From the NCBI GenBank assembly GCA_963744915.1, contig CAVUUY010000007.1:1-64000 (forward strand): a stretch of DNA of 64,000 nt. The letters are read 5' to 3'. This stretch comes from DATAFF01 sp963744915 (GTDB lineage Bacteria; Pseudomonadota; Alphaproteobacteria; Rhizobiales; Aestuariivirgaceae). A program made the position numbers and the translations under genes. Of this stretch, positions 42,430-52,152 are shown piece by piece (the stretch's first letter is position 1; the number at the start of each line of letters is the position of its first letter). The notes beneath the pieces were generated by a model that searched no databases, was not told where the DNA came from, and worked only from the letters and a program-made list of their open reading frames with translations.

Positions 42430-44925
42430 ATGCCCAAGCGGAATTCGGAACTCGAGACCTATCGCCGCAAGCGCGATTTCACCAAGACCAGCGAGCCCGC
42501 GCCTGGCCGGACCGCCCGCCGCGCGCCGCGCCAGGGTGGCCGGTTCGTCGTGCAGCACCATTGGGCTCGGCGCGAGCATTACGACTTCCGCATCGAGATG
42601 GAGGGGGTGCTCAAGAGCTGGGCGGTGACCAAGCCGCCGAGCCCCGACCCCTCGGTGAAGCGGCTGGCGGTGCGGACCGAGGATCATCCGCTCGACTACG
42701 CCAGCTTCGAGGGCACCATCCCCAAGGGCGAATATGGCGGCGGCACCGTCATGCTGTGGGACGAGGGCACCTGGGAGCCGGCTGATCCCGACCCGGTGGC
42801 GGCGCTGGCCAATGGCGAGCTCAAGATGATCCTCAATGGCGAGCGGATGAAGGGCGGCTGGGTGCTGGTGCGGCTGAAGCCGGAGGGCAGGCGGGAGAAC
42901 TGGCTCCTCATCAAGGAGCGTGACGAGCATGTCGAGCGCGGCGGCGATCTCGGCAGCAAGTTCCTCACCAGCGTCGCCACCGGCCGCAGCAAGAGCGACA
43001 TCGAAGAGAACCGGCCCTCGCCGCGGGGCCCGGCCAAGGCGGCGCCGAAGAGCAAGGCCGGTTCCGGCTCGCGCCGCGTCTCGCCGTTTCTGCCGCTGAT
43101 GATGTGCGAGCTGCGCGACAAGGCGCCGGAAGGCGAGGCTTGGCTGCATGAGGTCAAATATGACGGCTACCGCGTCGAAGCGGCGGCCGAAGGTTCGCAG
43201 GTCCGCCTGTACAGCCGGGAAGGCCTCGACTGGACCCATCGCTTCGGCACGGTGCCCGCGGCATTGGCCGGGCTCGATCTGCCCGCGCTGGTTCTCGACG
43301 GCGAGGCGGTGGTGTTCGATGCCAAGGGGGTGAGCAATTTTTCCGCCCTGGTCGATGCCCTCGATTCCCGCACCAGCCAGATCGTCTATCTGGTGTTCGA
43401 CATCCTGCGAGAGGGTAGGCGCGACCTGCGCAACCTGCCGCTCATCGAGCGCAAGGAGATCCTGCACGGGCTGCTCGATGGTGCCAATTCCGGAGCGGTG
43501 CGCGAGACCTCCTACATCGTCGGCAATGGACCGGCGGTGCTCGAGAAGGCGCTGGCGGCGGGCGCCGAAGGGATCGTCAGCAAGCGGGTCGATGCGCCCT
43601 ATCGCGAGGGTCGCGGCGGGCAGTGGGTCAAGGTCAAGGACAGCAAGCGCGAGGACGCTGTGGTGATCGGCTGGATGCCATCCGAGCGCCGCCGCTTCGC
43701 CTCGCTGGTGGTGGCGCTCGAGACGCCGGAGGGCTTGCGCCATGCCGGCAATGTCGGCAGCGGCTTTTCCGAGGCCGAGCTCGGCAGGACGCTGGCCAGG
43801 CTCGAGCCGTTGCGGCTTGCCCATCCGCCGCCGCAGGTGATCTTCACGGGCAAGCCGCCCAAGGGGGCGGTGTGGGTCGAGCCGCGTTACCGGATCGAGG
43901 TGGCCTTCACCGAGCCGACGCGCGACCAGCGGCTGCGCCACCCGCGCTTTCTCGGCTGGCGCGAGGACCGGACCGATCCGCCGCAGCCGGCCGCCGATCC
44001 GCCGCGCAAGAAGCCGGCAGCGCGACCGCGACAATCCGCCGCCAGCCATGAGGCGCCGCTTCAGCGCATCAGCCATGGCGAGCGGGTGGTCTATCCCGAG
44101 GTCGGCGTCACCAAGGCGGAGGTGGCGGCCTATTATCTTACCGTGGCGGAGCGGCTGCTCGAGCATCTTGCCGACCGACCGGTGAGCCTCGTCCGGGCGC
44201 CCGAGGGCCTCGGCGGGGAGATCTTCTTTCAGCGCCATCCGCTGCCCGGCATGACGCGGGGGATCAAGCGGGTCAAGGATCCGCGCGGGGGGAACCGCGA
44301 CTACCTGCTGATCGACGGCGTCGAGGGGCTGATGACGGCGGCGCAGTTCGGGGTGCTCGAGTTCCATGGCTGGGGCGCGCGGGTGCCGCATCTCGACCGG
44401 GTGGACCGTATCATCTTCGATCTCGATCCCGACGAGGGAGTGCCCTTTGCCGAAGTCCGGGCGGCGGCGTTCGAGGTCAGGAAGCTGCTCGAGGCGGTGG
44501 ATCTCAAGACCTTTGCGCTGATCAGCGGCGGCAAGGGCGTGCATGTGGTGGCGCCGCTCGATGGCACGCAGGACTGGGACCAGATCGGCGACTTCACCGG
44601 CGGGATCGCCCGCGGCCTGGCGCAGGCCGACCCGTCTCGCTTCCTCGCCGTTGCCTCCAAGGCGCGGCGCAAGGGCAAGATCTTCGTCGACTGGCTGCGC
44701 AACCGCTGGACCGCGACGGCGATCCTGCCATGGTCGCTCAGGGCGCGGCCGCAGGCGACGGTCGCGGTGCCGGTGAGCTGGAAGGAGCTCGAGACGATCG
44801 CCGGCGCCGACAGCTTCAAGATCGCCGATGCGGCGGCCCGCCGCGACCCCTGGCGTGGCTTCTTCTCGACAAGGCAGCGAATCTCCGATGCCGCGCTCAA
44901 GCACCTGCGGCGACGGGTGCCGTAG
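42430..44925 (+). CDS. ligD: DNA ligase D (multifunctional NHEJ ligase)
   Basis: This 831-residue protein has three modules. Residues about 35-165 are the 3'-phosphoesterase domain (VVQHHWARREHYDFRIEMEG, LKSWAVTKPPSPDP). Residues about 220-510 are the ATP-dependent ligase with the adenylated Lys in EVKYDGYR and the OB-fold region (GKPPKGAVWVEPRYRIEVAF). Residues about 540-831 are the primase-polymerase, with catalytic Asps in IIFDLDPDEGVPFAEV and SGGKGVHVVAPL. It repairs double-strand breaks together with Ku. No ku gene is in the window. Preceded by a divergent CsbD gene. Confidence 0.93.
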   Translation: MPKRNSELETYRRKRDFTKTSEPAPGRTARRAPRQGGRFVVQHHWARREHYDFRIEMEGVLKSWAVTKPPSPDPSVKRLAVRTEDHPLDYASFEGTIPKGEYGGGTVMLWDEGTWEPADPDPVAALANGELKMILNGERMKGGWVLVRLKPEGRRENWLLIKERDEHVERGGDLGSKFLTSVATGRSKSDIEENRPSPRGPAKAAPKSKAGSGSRRVSPFLPLMMCELRDKAPEGEAWLHEVKYDGYRVEAAAEGSQVRLYSREGLDWTHRFGTVPAALAGLDLPALVLDGEAVVFDAKGVSNFSALVDALDSRTSQIVYLVFDILREGRRDLRNLPLIERKEILHGLLDGANSGAVRETSYIVGNGPAVLEKALAAGAEGIVSKRVDAPYREGRGGQWVKVKDSKREDAVVIGWMPSERRRFASLVVALETPEGLRHAGNVGSGFSEAELGRTLARLEPLRLAHPPPQVIFTGKPPKGAVWVEPRYRIEVAFTEPTRDQRLRHPRFLGWREDRTDPPQPAADPPRKKPAARPRQSAASHEAPLQRISHGERVVYPEVGVTKAEVAAYYLTVAERLLEHLADRPVSLVRAPEGLGGEIFFQRHPLPGMTRGIKRVKDPRGGNRDYLLIDGVEGLMTAAQFGVLEFHGWGARVPHLDRVDRIIFDLDPDEGVPFAEVRAAAFEVRKLLEAVDLKTFALISGGKGVHVVAPLDGTQDWDQIGDFTGGIARGLAQADPSRFLAVASKARRKGKIFVDWLRNRWTATAILPWSLRARPQATVAVPVSWKELETIAGADSFKIADAAARRDPWRGFFSTRQRISDAALKHLRRRVP

Positions 44926-44952
44926 CGGCGGCTGCGCGCGTCTCGCCGGGGC

Positions 44953-45993
44953 TCAGCCCTTGAGCATCCGCGCCACATCGCGGGCGAAATAGGTGAGCAC
45001 GCCATCGGCCCCGGCCCGCTTGAACGCCATCAGTGCTTCCGGGACCACGACCGCGCGGTCGAGCCAGCCCCTTTCGTGCGCGGCCATCAGCATCGCATAT
45101 TCGCCCGACACCTGATAAGCGAAGGTCGGCATCTGAAATTCCGCCTTGAGCCGGTAGAGCACGTCGAGATAGGGCATGCCCGGCTTCACCATGATCATGT
45201 CGGCGCCTTCGGCAATGTCGAACGCCGCCTCGCGCAGCGCTTCGGCGCCGTTGCCGGGGTCCATCTGATAGCTGCGCTTGTCGCCCTTGAGCATGCCCGC
45301 GGAGCCGACGGCATCGCGGAACGGATCGTAGAAGCCGCTGGCATATTTGGCCGTGTAGGCCATGATCTGGATGTCGGCCCGTCCCTCGTCCTCGAGCGCC
45401 CCGCGGATGGCGCCGATCCGCCCGTCCATCATGTCCGACGGCCCGAGAATGTCGCAGCCGGCTTCCGCCTGGACCAGGCTTTGGCGGATGAGGGCGGCGA
45501 TCGTCGGATCATTGACGATCTCGCCGTCATGCATGAGCCCGTCATGGCCATGGCTGGTATAGGGATCGAGCGCCACATCGCACATGACGCCGATCTCCGG
45601 CACCGCCGCCTTGATCGCCCGCACCGCCCGGCACACCAGATTGTCGCGGCGGTAGGCCTCCCGGCCATCGTCGCTGCGCAGCTCCGGCGCCGTATGGGGA
45701 AAGACGGCGATGACCGGGATGCCGAGGCCGCACGCCTCCTCGGCCGCCCTGACCGCGAGATCGATCGACAGCCGTTCGACGCCGGGCATCGACGGCACCG
45801 GCTCGCTATTGCCGTCGCCCTCGATGACGAAGATCGGCCAGATCAGATCATCGACGGTGAGGGTGGTTTCGCGGGTGAGCCGGCGCGACCATGCGGCGCG
45901 GCGATTGCGCCGCAGCCGGGTCGAGGGATAGCCCGGCTCGGGCATTTCCCAGGGCTGCACGCCGGCGGCGGCTGACGGGGTGGGTTCCTTCAT
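44953..45993 (-). CDS. hemB: Delta-aminolevulinic acid dehydratase (porphobilinogen synthase)
   Basis: This 346-residue enzyme joins two 5-aminolevulinates to porphobilinogen in haem synthesis. Schiff-base lysines are in IMAYTAKYASGFYDPFRDAV and MIMVKPGMPYLDVLYRL. The metal-binding segment reads DVALDPYTSHGHDG, the Asp-rich, Mg-type version rather than the Cys-rich zinc type, as usual in Alphaproteobacteria. N-terminal RLRRNRRAAWSRRLTRETTL is typical. Confidence 0.94.
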   Translation of the reverse strand: MKEPTPSAAAGVQPWEMPEPGYPSTRLRRNRRAAWSRRLTRETTLTVDDLIWPIFVIEGDGNSEPVPSMPGVERLSIDLAVRAAEEACGLGIPVIAVFPHTAPELRSDDGREAYRRDNLVCRAVRAIKAAVPEIGVMCDVALDPYTSHGHDGLMHDGEIVNDPTIAALIRQSLVQAEAGCDILGPSDMMDGRIGAIRGALEDEGRADIQIMAYTAKYASGFYDPFRDAVGSAGMLKGDKRSYQMDPGNGAEALREAAFDIAEGADMIMVKPGMPYLDVLYRLKAEFQMPTFAYQVSGEYAMLMAAHERGWLDRAVVVPEALMAFKRAGADGVLTYFARDVARMLKG

Positions 45994-46017
45994 GACGCAA
46001 ACGATCCGGTTGACGGG

Positions 46018-46932
46018 TCACTTGCAGAACTTGTACGCCCCGTCGCGCCCGAGATCGACATGGAAATGATTCTCATGGTGGACATTGGCGCGCGGGCCCA
46101 TGACGGTCGAGAATATCGGGCAGGCCCCATGATGGATGTCGCTGAGGAAGCTCGACGTCTTGAAAATGCCGAAAAACGCCCCGGCGGTGCTCCATTCCCC
46201 GAGCACGCTGATGTCCTTGCCGGAGGCCAGGCGGAATGACCGGATGTCGAGCGCATTGCCGAAGGCATGCTCGCTGATCCGGCCCGTCGAGGCCGCGTTG
46301 CGCCGCCGGCAGGAATAGGCCGAGGCATTGACCATGCCGACGACCGGCTCGCCGAAGCGGCGCCGGGCTGCCGGCTGCACCACGTCGGTGATCCATTTGT
46401 AGATGGCAGCCGCCAGCCGGCAATTGATGGTTGCCGCCGGCTTGACCTCGACCGCGCCGAACCGCGCCACCTTGATCGCCGCGGCAATCCCGCAACCGCC
46501 CGGTCCGCCGATCGGATCAAGCGTGTCGGCCTCGATGTTGAGCGCCGCCAGCACCATGGCGCATTGCGTCTGGGCTTCCTGGATTTCGTCCTTCGTCCAG
46601 CTGGTGACCTCGGCCGGCTGGAGATCGGCCGAGGAATAGGGATCGCGTTCCCGCTTCATGCGGTCGACCGACACATTGAGCTCGCCGCTCGCATCGGTGC
46701 TGAGCGCGCCTTCGACATGGAGCTGGCGGACCGGCTCGCCCGCCGCCGATGCCGTGGGCTGCGCCGATGCCGTGGGCTGCCAGGAACCGCCCGGCTTCGA
46801 TCGGGGCAGGGGCACGGCGCCCCGCGCCAAAGCGGCGCCGGGCCGCGCCGAAGCGCGCAGCTCGCCCTCCGCGGCGTGTGCGCTCACGCTCACCGCGACG
46901 ACCACGCCAATGACACCCAGCCACCCTCTCAT
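46018..46932 (-). CDS. Extensin-like family protein, exported
   Basis: From the ATG at 46932 (304 residues) an export signal MRGWLGVIGVVVAVSVSAHA is followed by a Pro/Ser-rich linker. The C-terminal extensin-like domain carries GGCGIAAAIKVARFGAVEV, SCRRRNAASTGRISEHAFGN (zinc-peptidase-like His) and HHENHFHVDLGRDG. The fold is related to D-Ala-D-Ala carboxypeptidases and endolysin-type peptidases (H-x-H near the end), so a periplasmic cell-wall role is likely. A start at 46974 is possible but would place 14 polar residues before the signal. The linker contains a duplicated ASAQPT/GSWQPT segment. Confidence 0.8.
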   Translation of the reverse strand: MRGWLGVIGVVVAVSVSAHAAEGELRASARPGAALARGAVPLPRSKPGGSWQPTASAQPTASAAGEPVRQLHVEGALSTDASGELNVSVDRMKRERDPYSSADLQPAEVTSWTKDEIQEAQTQCAMVLAALNIEADTLDPIGGPGGCGIAAAIKVARFGAVEVKPAATINCRLAAAIYKWITDVVQPAARRRFGEPVVGMVNASAYSCRRRNAASTGRISEHAFGNALDIRSFRLASGKDISVLGEWSTAGAFFGIFKTSSFLSDIHHGACPIFSTVMGPRANVHHENHFHVDLGRDGAYKFCK

Positions 46933-47040
46933 GCCACGTCCCGAATCGCGCGCGTCGGCCTTGACCCGCTCCACCTGCCATGCCTATCACGCCGCTGGAT
47001 CGAGGCGAAGGTGAGGCAATCCCATGCATCATGCTCGGCG

Positions 47041-48105
47041 ATGAAGTCACCCGAGGTCACCTTCGAGCGGCAGGGACATGCCGGCTTCATCACCCTGAAC
47101 CGCCCGGAAACCCTCAACGCCTTGACGTTGCAGATGGTGCGCCGGATTCACCGCCAGCTCGCAGCCTGGGCCGACGACCGGGCCGTGGCGCATGTCGCCA
47201 TTCGCGCCAATGGTTCCCGCGCTTTCTCGGCCGGCGGCGATGTCCGGGCGCTCCATTCCCTTGGCCTTGCCCGCTCGCCCGCCTTCGCCGCCTTCTACCG
47301 CGAGGAATATCGTCTCAACACCTACATCAAGCGCTATCCGAAGCCGTATATTGCGCTGGTCGACGGGCTGGTCATGGGCGGCGGGGTCGGCGTGTCGCTC
47401 CATGGCAGCCACCGCATCGCCGGCGAGCGCATGGTCTTCGCCATGCCCGAGACCGGCATCGGGCTTTTCCCGGATGTCGGGGGGACCTTCCTGCTGTCCG
47501 GGTTTCCCGGCGCCGTCGGCCTCTATCTCGGGCTGACCGGCGCCCGGGTCGAGGCGCCCGACGCCTTGTGGTCCGGCATTGCCACCCATTGCGTGCCCTC
47601 GGCGCAGTTTCCAGCCCTTGCCGCGGCGCTGGCCGACGCCCGCGATCTCGATCGCTGCCTCGCCGGTTTCACCGCCACGCCGGCCCCTGGTCCGCTGTCG
47701 CGCCAGCGCTCCGCCATCGACCGCATCTTCGTGCCGGCGCCGAGCCTCGCCGCCCTCATGGCGGCGCTGCAGGCCGATGCCGGCGACCCCTTCGCCGCCG
47801 CCACACTGGCGCAGCTCGAGACCAGGTCGCCGACCAGCCTTGCCATCACCTTCCGCCAGCTGCGCGATGGCCGCGACCTCAGCTTCGAGGACGCCATCCG
47901 CCGCGAATTCCGCATCGTCAGCCGCATCCCGCTCGGGCATGACTTCTTCGAAGGCATCCGCGCCCTGGTCATCGACAAGGACCGCGCGCCGCGCTGGAAC
48001 CCTGCGACGCTCGGCGCGGTCTCTTCCGAAGCGATCGATCGGCACTTTGCCCCGCTCGCAACCGAGCTCGATCTCGACAATCTCGCCTCAGCCGCTGCCG
48101 GGTGA
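47041..48105 (+). CDS. 3-hydroxyisobutyryl-CoA hydrolase (crotonase superfamily)
   Basis: This 354-residue protein is longer than simple enoyl-CoA hydratases and matches HIBCH enzymes. GFITLNRPETLNALTLQMVR opens it, SAGGDVRAL provides the oxyanion hole, and DGLVMGGGVGVSLHGSHRIA and FAMPETGIGLFPDVGGTFLL contain the catalytic Glu and Asp. The C-terminal helical lid (SIDRIF-like segment and FFEGIRALVIDKDRAPRWNP) is typical. It hydrolyses 3-hydroxyisobutyryl-CoA in valine degradation. The start ATG at 47041 is chosen by homology; the open frame upstream is antisense to the extensin gene. Its 3' end overlaps the convergent gene by 18 bases. Confidence 0.87.
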   Translation: MKSPEVTFERQGHAGFITLNRPETLNALTLQMVRRIHRQLAAWADDRAVAHVAIRANGSRAFSAGGDVRALHSLGLARSPAFAAFYREEYRLNTYIKRYPKPYIALVDGLVMGGGVGVSLHGSHRIAGERMVFAMPETGIGLFPDVGGTFLLSGFPGAVGLYLGLTGARVEAPDALWSGIATHCVPSAQFPALAAALADARDLDRCLAGFTATPAPGPLSRQRSAIDRIFVPAPSLAALMAALQADAGDPFAAATLAQLETRSPTSLAITFRQLRDGRDLSFEDAIRREFRIVSRIPLGHDFFEGIRALVIDKDRAPRWNPATLGAVSSEAIDRHFAPLATELDLDNLASAAAG

Positions 48106-48972
48106 CGGCATCTTCTCGACATCCTGGCGTGTCGGACCGCGCCGAAAATTATCGATCCAAATTGTCGATGCTCCAGACATAAACGAACGATATTGTCCAA
48201 ACTTGAAATATTGCCCTGGTCCCGCCGCCCCCTCCGCCCCGATCGGGCCGGTGGCACGGACGATGAAGTGGTGATTCGCCCATACTTCGACCACGCCGCT
48301 GCCGTCATGGCCGCCGCGCACCCGGTACATCATCTCGACCCAGTTGTTCTTCGGGTCGGGCAGGAGCGGATCATCGCCGATGTCGAGGGCAAGCTGCCGC
48401 CTGCCGCCGAAGCGATATTTGTCGCTGAGAAACCGGAAGGTCGACACGTCGCCGCCGATCAGCGCCCGCGCCACCTGCTGAGGATCGCCCTCCGCCTTGG
48501 CCAGCAGAACGCGCTGATGGCCGCTTTCCACAGTGATGTGGAAGACGCCGTTGTCGAAGCGCTGCGCCAGGAACGGGCTGTAGCCGTTCTGCTGCTTCCA
48601 CTGGCCGATCACCCAGCGCCGGCTGCCGACCGCCGAAATGTCGCCCTCGATGCGGAAGCGGAAGGCATACCAGCATTCATCGCCGAACCGGGTGCGGTAG
48701 TTCGATGATTCGCGGATCTCGTTGCGCTGGCAGTCATCGCCGCAGCCGCGATCCGCCGGCCCGATGGCGAGCGCCAGGGCGCGGGGGCCGCTGCTTTCGT
48801 CGATCGGCTCGAACCGGAAGCGCTCCGGCAGGAGCTGGATCGTCGACCATTTCTCGGTGTCGAGCTTAGGGCCCGCCAGGGAATCGCTCATCGGCGTGCA
48901 GGCGAGGGCCTGCCCTGCAGCTGTCGCGAGCCATAGAAGAAAAACAGCAAGGGCGCCGCCGCAATTTGCCAT
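48088..48972 (-). CDS. Exported polysaccharide-lyase-like protein
   Basis: This 294-residue protein has a signal peptide MANCGGALAVFLLWLATAAG ending at QALA, then a jelly-roll-type domain: FRFEPIDESSGPRALALAIG, RNEIRESSNYRTRFGDECWY, RWVIGQWKQQNGYSPFLAQR and SGVVEVWANHHFIVRATGPI, ending TIWIDNFRRG. The layout (NEIRE, WYxFRxR, QWK) is that of the heparin-lyase-like/alginate-lyase-like secreted family. It probably acts on an extracellular polysaccharide. Substrate unknown. Confidence 0.78.
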   Translation of the reverse strand: MANCGGALAVFLLWLATAAGQALACTPMSDSLAGPKLDTEKWSTIQLLPERFRFEPIDESSGPRALALAIGPADRGCGDDCQRNEIRESSNYRTRFGDECWYAFRFRIEGDISAVGSRRWVIGQWKQQNGYSPFLAQRFDNGVFHITVESGHQRVLLAKAEGDPQQVARALIGGDVSTFRFLSDKYRFGGRRQLALDIGDDPLLPDPKNNWVEMMYRVRGGHDGSGVVEVWANHHFIVRATGPIGAEGAAGPGQYFKFGQYRSFMSGASTIWIDNFRRGPTRQDVEKMPSPGSG

Positions 48973-49091
48973 CGTGCCACAATGCCCGCCACCCGGGAGC
49001 GGTGCAAGGGAGCGGTGCGAGGGGAGGGCTGGCCGGCAACGCCATGGAGCGGTACCTTCACCGGCCAGCGACCCATGGGACGGGAGATCAC

Positions 49092-49817
49092 ATGATCAGG
49101 GGCGACGCGCGCCGTGCCGTGCCGGCGATTGTCTTCCTGGCAGCTTTGCTCGGCGCCGCAACCAGCCTCGGCCATGCCCGGGCGCTGTCGAGCGGGGAAA
49201 CCGCCCGCCTGCTTGCGCGCGTCGAAGCGATCGACGGCAAATGCCGCTTCCTCGACCCCGCCGACCACGACGCGCTCAAGATTTTAGCCGCCCGCGCCGA
49301 GGTCGCCGCCGCCGGTGAAGGCGGACCCGTGGAGGCCAATGCAGCGGTCGCCGCCGGCCGCGCCGAGGCGGCCGCTGCCGCTTGCGACGAGGCGAGCGCC
49401 CGCCTCGTCCGCTCCGCCTATGGCTCGGCCGAGAGCGCCGCCTCCGGCAGACCCCGCCGCCGCGTGGCGACGGCCCCGCCGCCCGACGAAGTGCTGCCGC
49501 CGCAAAGCAGCCCGCGCTATGGCAGCGTCGAGCCTCAGCCGCCGCTCGCCGCACCCGACGCCGGCGCCCTCGACCGCTACGCCACGCGGCTCGTCGCCTA
49601 TTATCTCGACTTGCGCTGCCATCATCTGACACGGCCCGACGCCGTTCGCTTCTGGCGCAGCATCCTCCAGGATCAGCGCTCGGCCGCCCGCGAAAGCGGT
49701 GCCAATGCCGTCGCCGCTGCCCAGTCCCGGGCCCGGTTCATCGCCAGGCGGGGATGGTGCGGCGGGAACACCGCCCGCCGGGTCATCGACGGCTATCGCG
49801 GCCTCGCCGCCCGGTAG
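49092..49817 (+). CDS. Exported protein of unknown function, Ala-rich
   Basis: This 241-residue protein has a signal peptide (RRAVPAIVFLAALLGAATSL then GHARA). The mature part has a conserved-looking N-terminal half (LARVEAIDGKCRFLDPADHD, a single-Cys motif), a Pro-rich linker (residues about 115-145) and a C-terminal domain with YLDLRCHHLTRPDAVRFWRS and RRGWCGGNTARRVIDGYRG. Cys residues in both halves could pair in the periplasm. I do not recognise the family. GGGAGATCAC precedes the ATG. A start further upstream at 48966 would be antisense to the lyase gene. Confidence 0.65.
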   Translation: MIRGDARRAVPAIVFLAALLGAATSLGHARALSSGETARLLARVEAIDGKCRFLDPADHDALKILAARAEVAAAGEGGPVEANAAVAAGRAEAAAAACDEASARLVRSAYGSAESAASGRPRRRVATAPPPDEVLPPQSSPRYGSVEPQPPLAAPDAGALDRYATRLVAYYLDLRCHHLTRPDAVRFWRSILQDQRSAARESGANAVAAAQSRARFIARRGWCGGNTARRVIDGYRGLAAR

Positions 49818-49989
49818 CCGACATCCATTTTTCTTAAAGTTACGAAATGATTGCCGGGATCGCGGAGTCGAAAAACCGCAAAATTAACTCTTCACGTTGA
49901 GTGCAATTTAACGCCGTCGCGCTAATGTTGTGTTGCGAAGTAGAGCAGGAGTATTATCAAATCCTGCAGATCAACAGGGCGGTGTGTAG

Positions 49990-50505
49990 ATGCGTACTCA
50001 ACTGAAGTCGGCCGATCGTGAGCCGCAGAACAGGGGGGATCATCTGGCGCTCAAGCCGAAATATTTGGACGCGCTCCACCTGATCGAGCGCCTTCATCGC
50101 CGGCTTCTCGACGTGATCAAGGATGAGTTCGAGCGCGCCGGCGAGCTGGAGATCAATTCGGTCCAGGCCTTGCTGCTGTTCAATATCGGCGATCACGAGC
50201 TGACCGCCGGCGAGCTGCGCAGCCGCGGCTATTACCAGGGCTCCAACGTCTCCTACAACCTCAAGAAGCTGGTCGAAGCCGGTTATGTCAGTCATGAGCG
50301 TTCCTCGACCGACAAGCGCTCGGTGCGCGTCGGCCTGACACCCAAAGGCAACGCCATTCGAGAACGCGTGGATCAGCTCTACAACCGGCAGCTCCTGTCG
50401 ATTCAGGAGGTTGCGGGCCTCAACGCCGAGGAATTCGACCGTTTGAACAAGATCTTAGGCCGACTCGAGCGGTTCTGGACCGACCAGATCCTGTATCGCC
50501 TCTGA
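49990..50505 (+). CDS. ldtR: MarR-type regulator, LdtR
   Basis: This 171-residue winged-helix protein reads KYLDALHLIERLHRRLLDVI, INSVQALLLFNIGDHELTAG (helix-turn-helix), SRGYYQGSNVSYNLKKLVEA (recognition helix), and wing HERSSTDKRSVRVGLTPKG. It is the LdtR form known from Liberibacter and rhizobia, which regulates the L,D-transpeptidase gene ldtP. An L,D-transpeptidase gene follows here, 194 bases downstream, matching that pairing. It likely responds to envelope or osmotic stress. The 172-base upstream region is AT-richer than its surroundings and holds its promoter. Confidence 0.88.
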   Translation: MRTQLKSADREPQNRGDHLALKPKYLDALHLIERLHRRLLDVIKDEFERAGELEINSVQALLLFNIGDHELTAGELRSRGYYQGSNVSYNLKKLVEAGYVSHERSSTDKRSVRVGLTPKGNAIRERVDQLYNRQLLSIQEVAGLNAEEFDRLNKILGRLERFWTDQILYRL

Positions 50506-50699
50506 GCGACCGCGGCAGCCGCACTGTGTCTTGATTGCATCAGAGCGTTGCAGATTGATCCGTGGTGCCGCCCGAACCATTGTGCGCCGCACCGAGGTCG
50601 CTTAGTTAATAGCCCATCACGTCAGGCAGGGATTGATCGTTGCGCTTGCGAGCGCACATGCGGGAAGCCCTGCCCGCGAAAGATGGGGACGAGGTCAGA

Positions 50700-51998
50700 A
50701 TGCCCGATGCGACGAAAGCGGGCGCGGATATTCGCCGCGCGACGGTTGCTGTGATTTGTGCTCTGGCGCTTGCGGGCGTCGCCGGCCCGGCGGTCGCCGA
50801 CCGGGGCGACAAGGACTTCGAGAGCATTGCCCGCCCGGGATTTGCCAGCACCCCCACCGCCCCCACCCGCACCGAAATCGTTGTCGGCGAGCAGAGCCCC
50901 ATGCTGTCGGTGCACAGCGAGCGCTTCCTGCAGGGCGCCGTCGGCCGTTATCAGAAAATCGTCGAGGCCGGTGGCTGGCCGGAAGTGCCGGGCACCCGGA
51001 CGCTGATGCTGTGGTCGACCGGCAAGGCCGTCCCCATCCTCAGGCGGCGGCTCGTAGTCGAGGGCTATTTGCCGGCCAGCGCCGGCGATGGCGATACCTA
51101 TGACGAGGCCGTCGAGGAGGCGGTCCGCCATTTCCAGCTCAATCACGGCCTGTTTGCCAATGGCCGCGTCGAGGCGACGACGCTTGCGGCTCTGAATGTC
51201 CCCGCGCCCGCGCGGCTCGTCACCCTCAAGGCCAATCTCCCCCGGGTCACCCAATATGCCAAGGACCTCGGAGCGCGCTATGTCGTGGTCAACATTCCGG
51301 CCGCCCAGCTCGAATCCGTGGACAAGGGCCGCGTCCATTCGCGCCACAATGTCATTGCCGGCAAGATCGACCGGCCCACGCCGGTGGTCGAGAGCAAGAT
51401 CGTCGAGATCAACTTCAACCCCTATTGGAATGCCCCTGTCTCCATCGTCGAGCGGGACATCATCCCCCAGGTCCAGAAAAATCCCAAGATTTTGAGCCAG
51501 CTCAGGATCAAGATCTATGACGGTCTCAACGGTCCCGAGGTCGATCCCAAGACGATCGACTGGAGCAAGATCGCGCCCGACCGCTACCACTTCCGCCAGG
51601 AGCCGGGCAATGACAACGCCATGGCTTCAGTGAAGATCAGCTTCCCCAATCCCTATGCCGTCTATATGCACGACACGCCGACCAAGCAGCTGTTCACCCA
51701 GTCGGCGCGCTATTTCAGCTCGGGCTGCGTGCGCGTCGACAAGGTCCATCTCCTGACCGACTGGATCCTGGCCGGGCAGGACGGCTGGAACCAGTCCAAG
51801 ATCGCCGCGGTCACCGACAGCAAGGAACGGCTCGACGTCAAGGTCGCCGATCCGCCGCAGGTACGCCTCGCCTATCTCACCGGCTGGGTGACCGCCAACG
51901 GCGAGGTGCATTTCCGCCCCGACATCTACGATCTCGACAATTCGGGATTCGTCGACGGCCAGCCCGAGGCCAAGGTTGCCCAGGGTGGCGCCGGCTAG
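50700..51998 (+). CDS. ldtP: L,D-transpeptidase (LdtP/YcbB type), exported
   Basis: From the ATG at 50700 (432 residues) a signal sequence (RATVAVICALALAGVAGPAVA) is followed by a peptidoglycan-binding helical domain (LRRRLVVEGYLPASAGDGDT, VRHFQLNHGLFANGRVEATT) and the YkuD catalytic domain with YMHDTPTKQLFTQSARYFSS then GCVRVD, holding the catalytic His and Cys. It forms 3-3 cross-links or lipoprotein attachment in peptidoglycan. GAGGTCAGA precedes the chosen ATG; a TTG at 50640 would add 20 polar residues. Controlled by the adjacent LdtR by analogy. Confidence 0.9.
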   Translation: MPDATKAGADIRRATVAVICALALAGVAGPAVADRGDKDFESIARPGFASTPTAPTRTEIVVGEQSPMLSVHSERFLQGAVGRYQKIVEAGGWPEVPGTRTLMLWSTGKAVPILRRRLVVEGYLPASAGDGDTYDEAVEEAVRHFQLNHGLFANGRVEATTLAALNVPAPARLVTLKANLPRVTQYAKDLGARYVVVNIPAAQLESVDKGRVHSRHNVIAGKIDRPTPVVESKIVEINFNPYWNAPVSIVERDIIPQVQKNPKILSQLRIKIYDGLNGPEVDPKTIDWSKIAPDRYHFRQEPGNDNAMASVKISFPNPYAVYMHDTPTKQLFTQSARYFSSGCVRVDKVHLLTDWILAGQDGWNQSKIAAVTDSKERLDVKVADPPQVRLAYLTGWVTANGEVHFRPDIYDLDNSGFVDGQPEAKVAQGGAG

Positions 51999-52152
51999 GC
52001 TAGGCAGGCGCTGAACGCCGATCGCGATCAACCGGCGATCGTCCGGCGCCGCGAGCGCCCGGCCAGTGGCGTGGACCGCCTGCCGGCGCTCGGGCTATTC
52101 GAACTGCACCGCTCCTTCCCCTCATGCTAGCGTGCCGGCCGAGGAGGCAACG

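Noticed and set aside
42346..44904. Minus-strand open frame of 852 codons
   Set aside because: Complementary to ligD. The ligase motifs on the plus strand are unambiguous.
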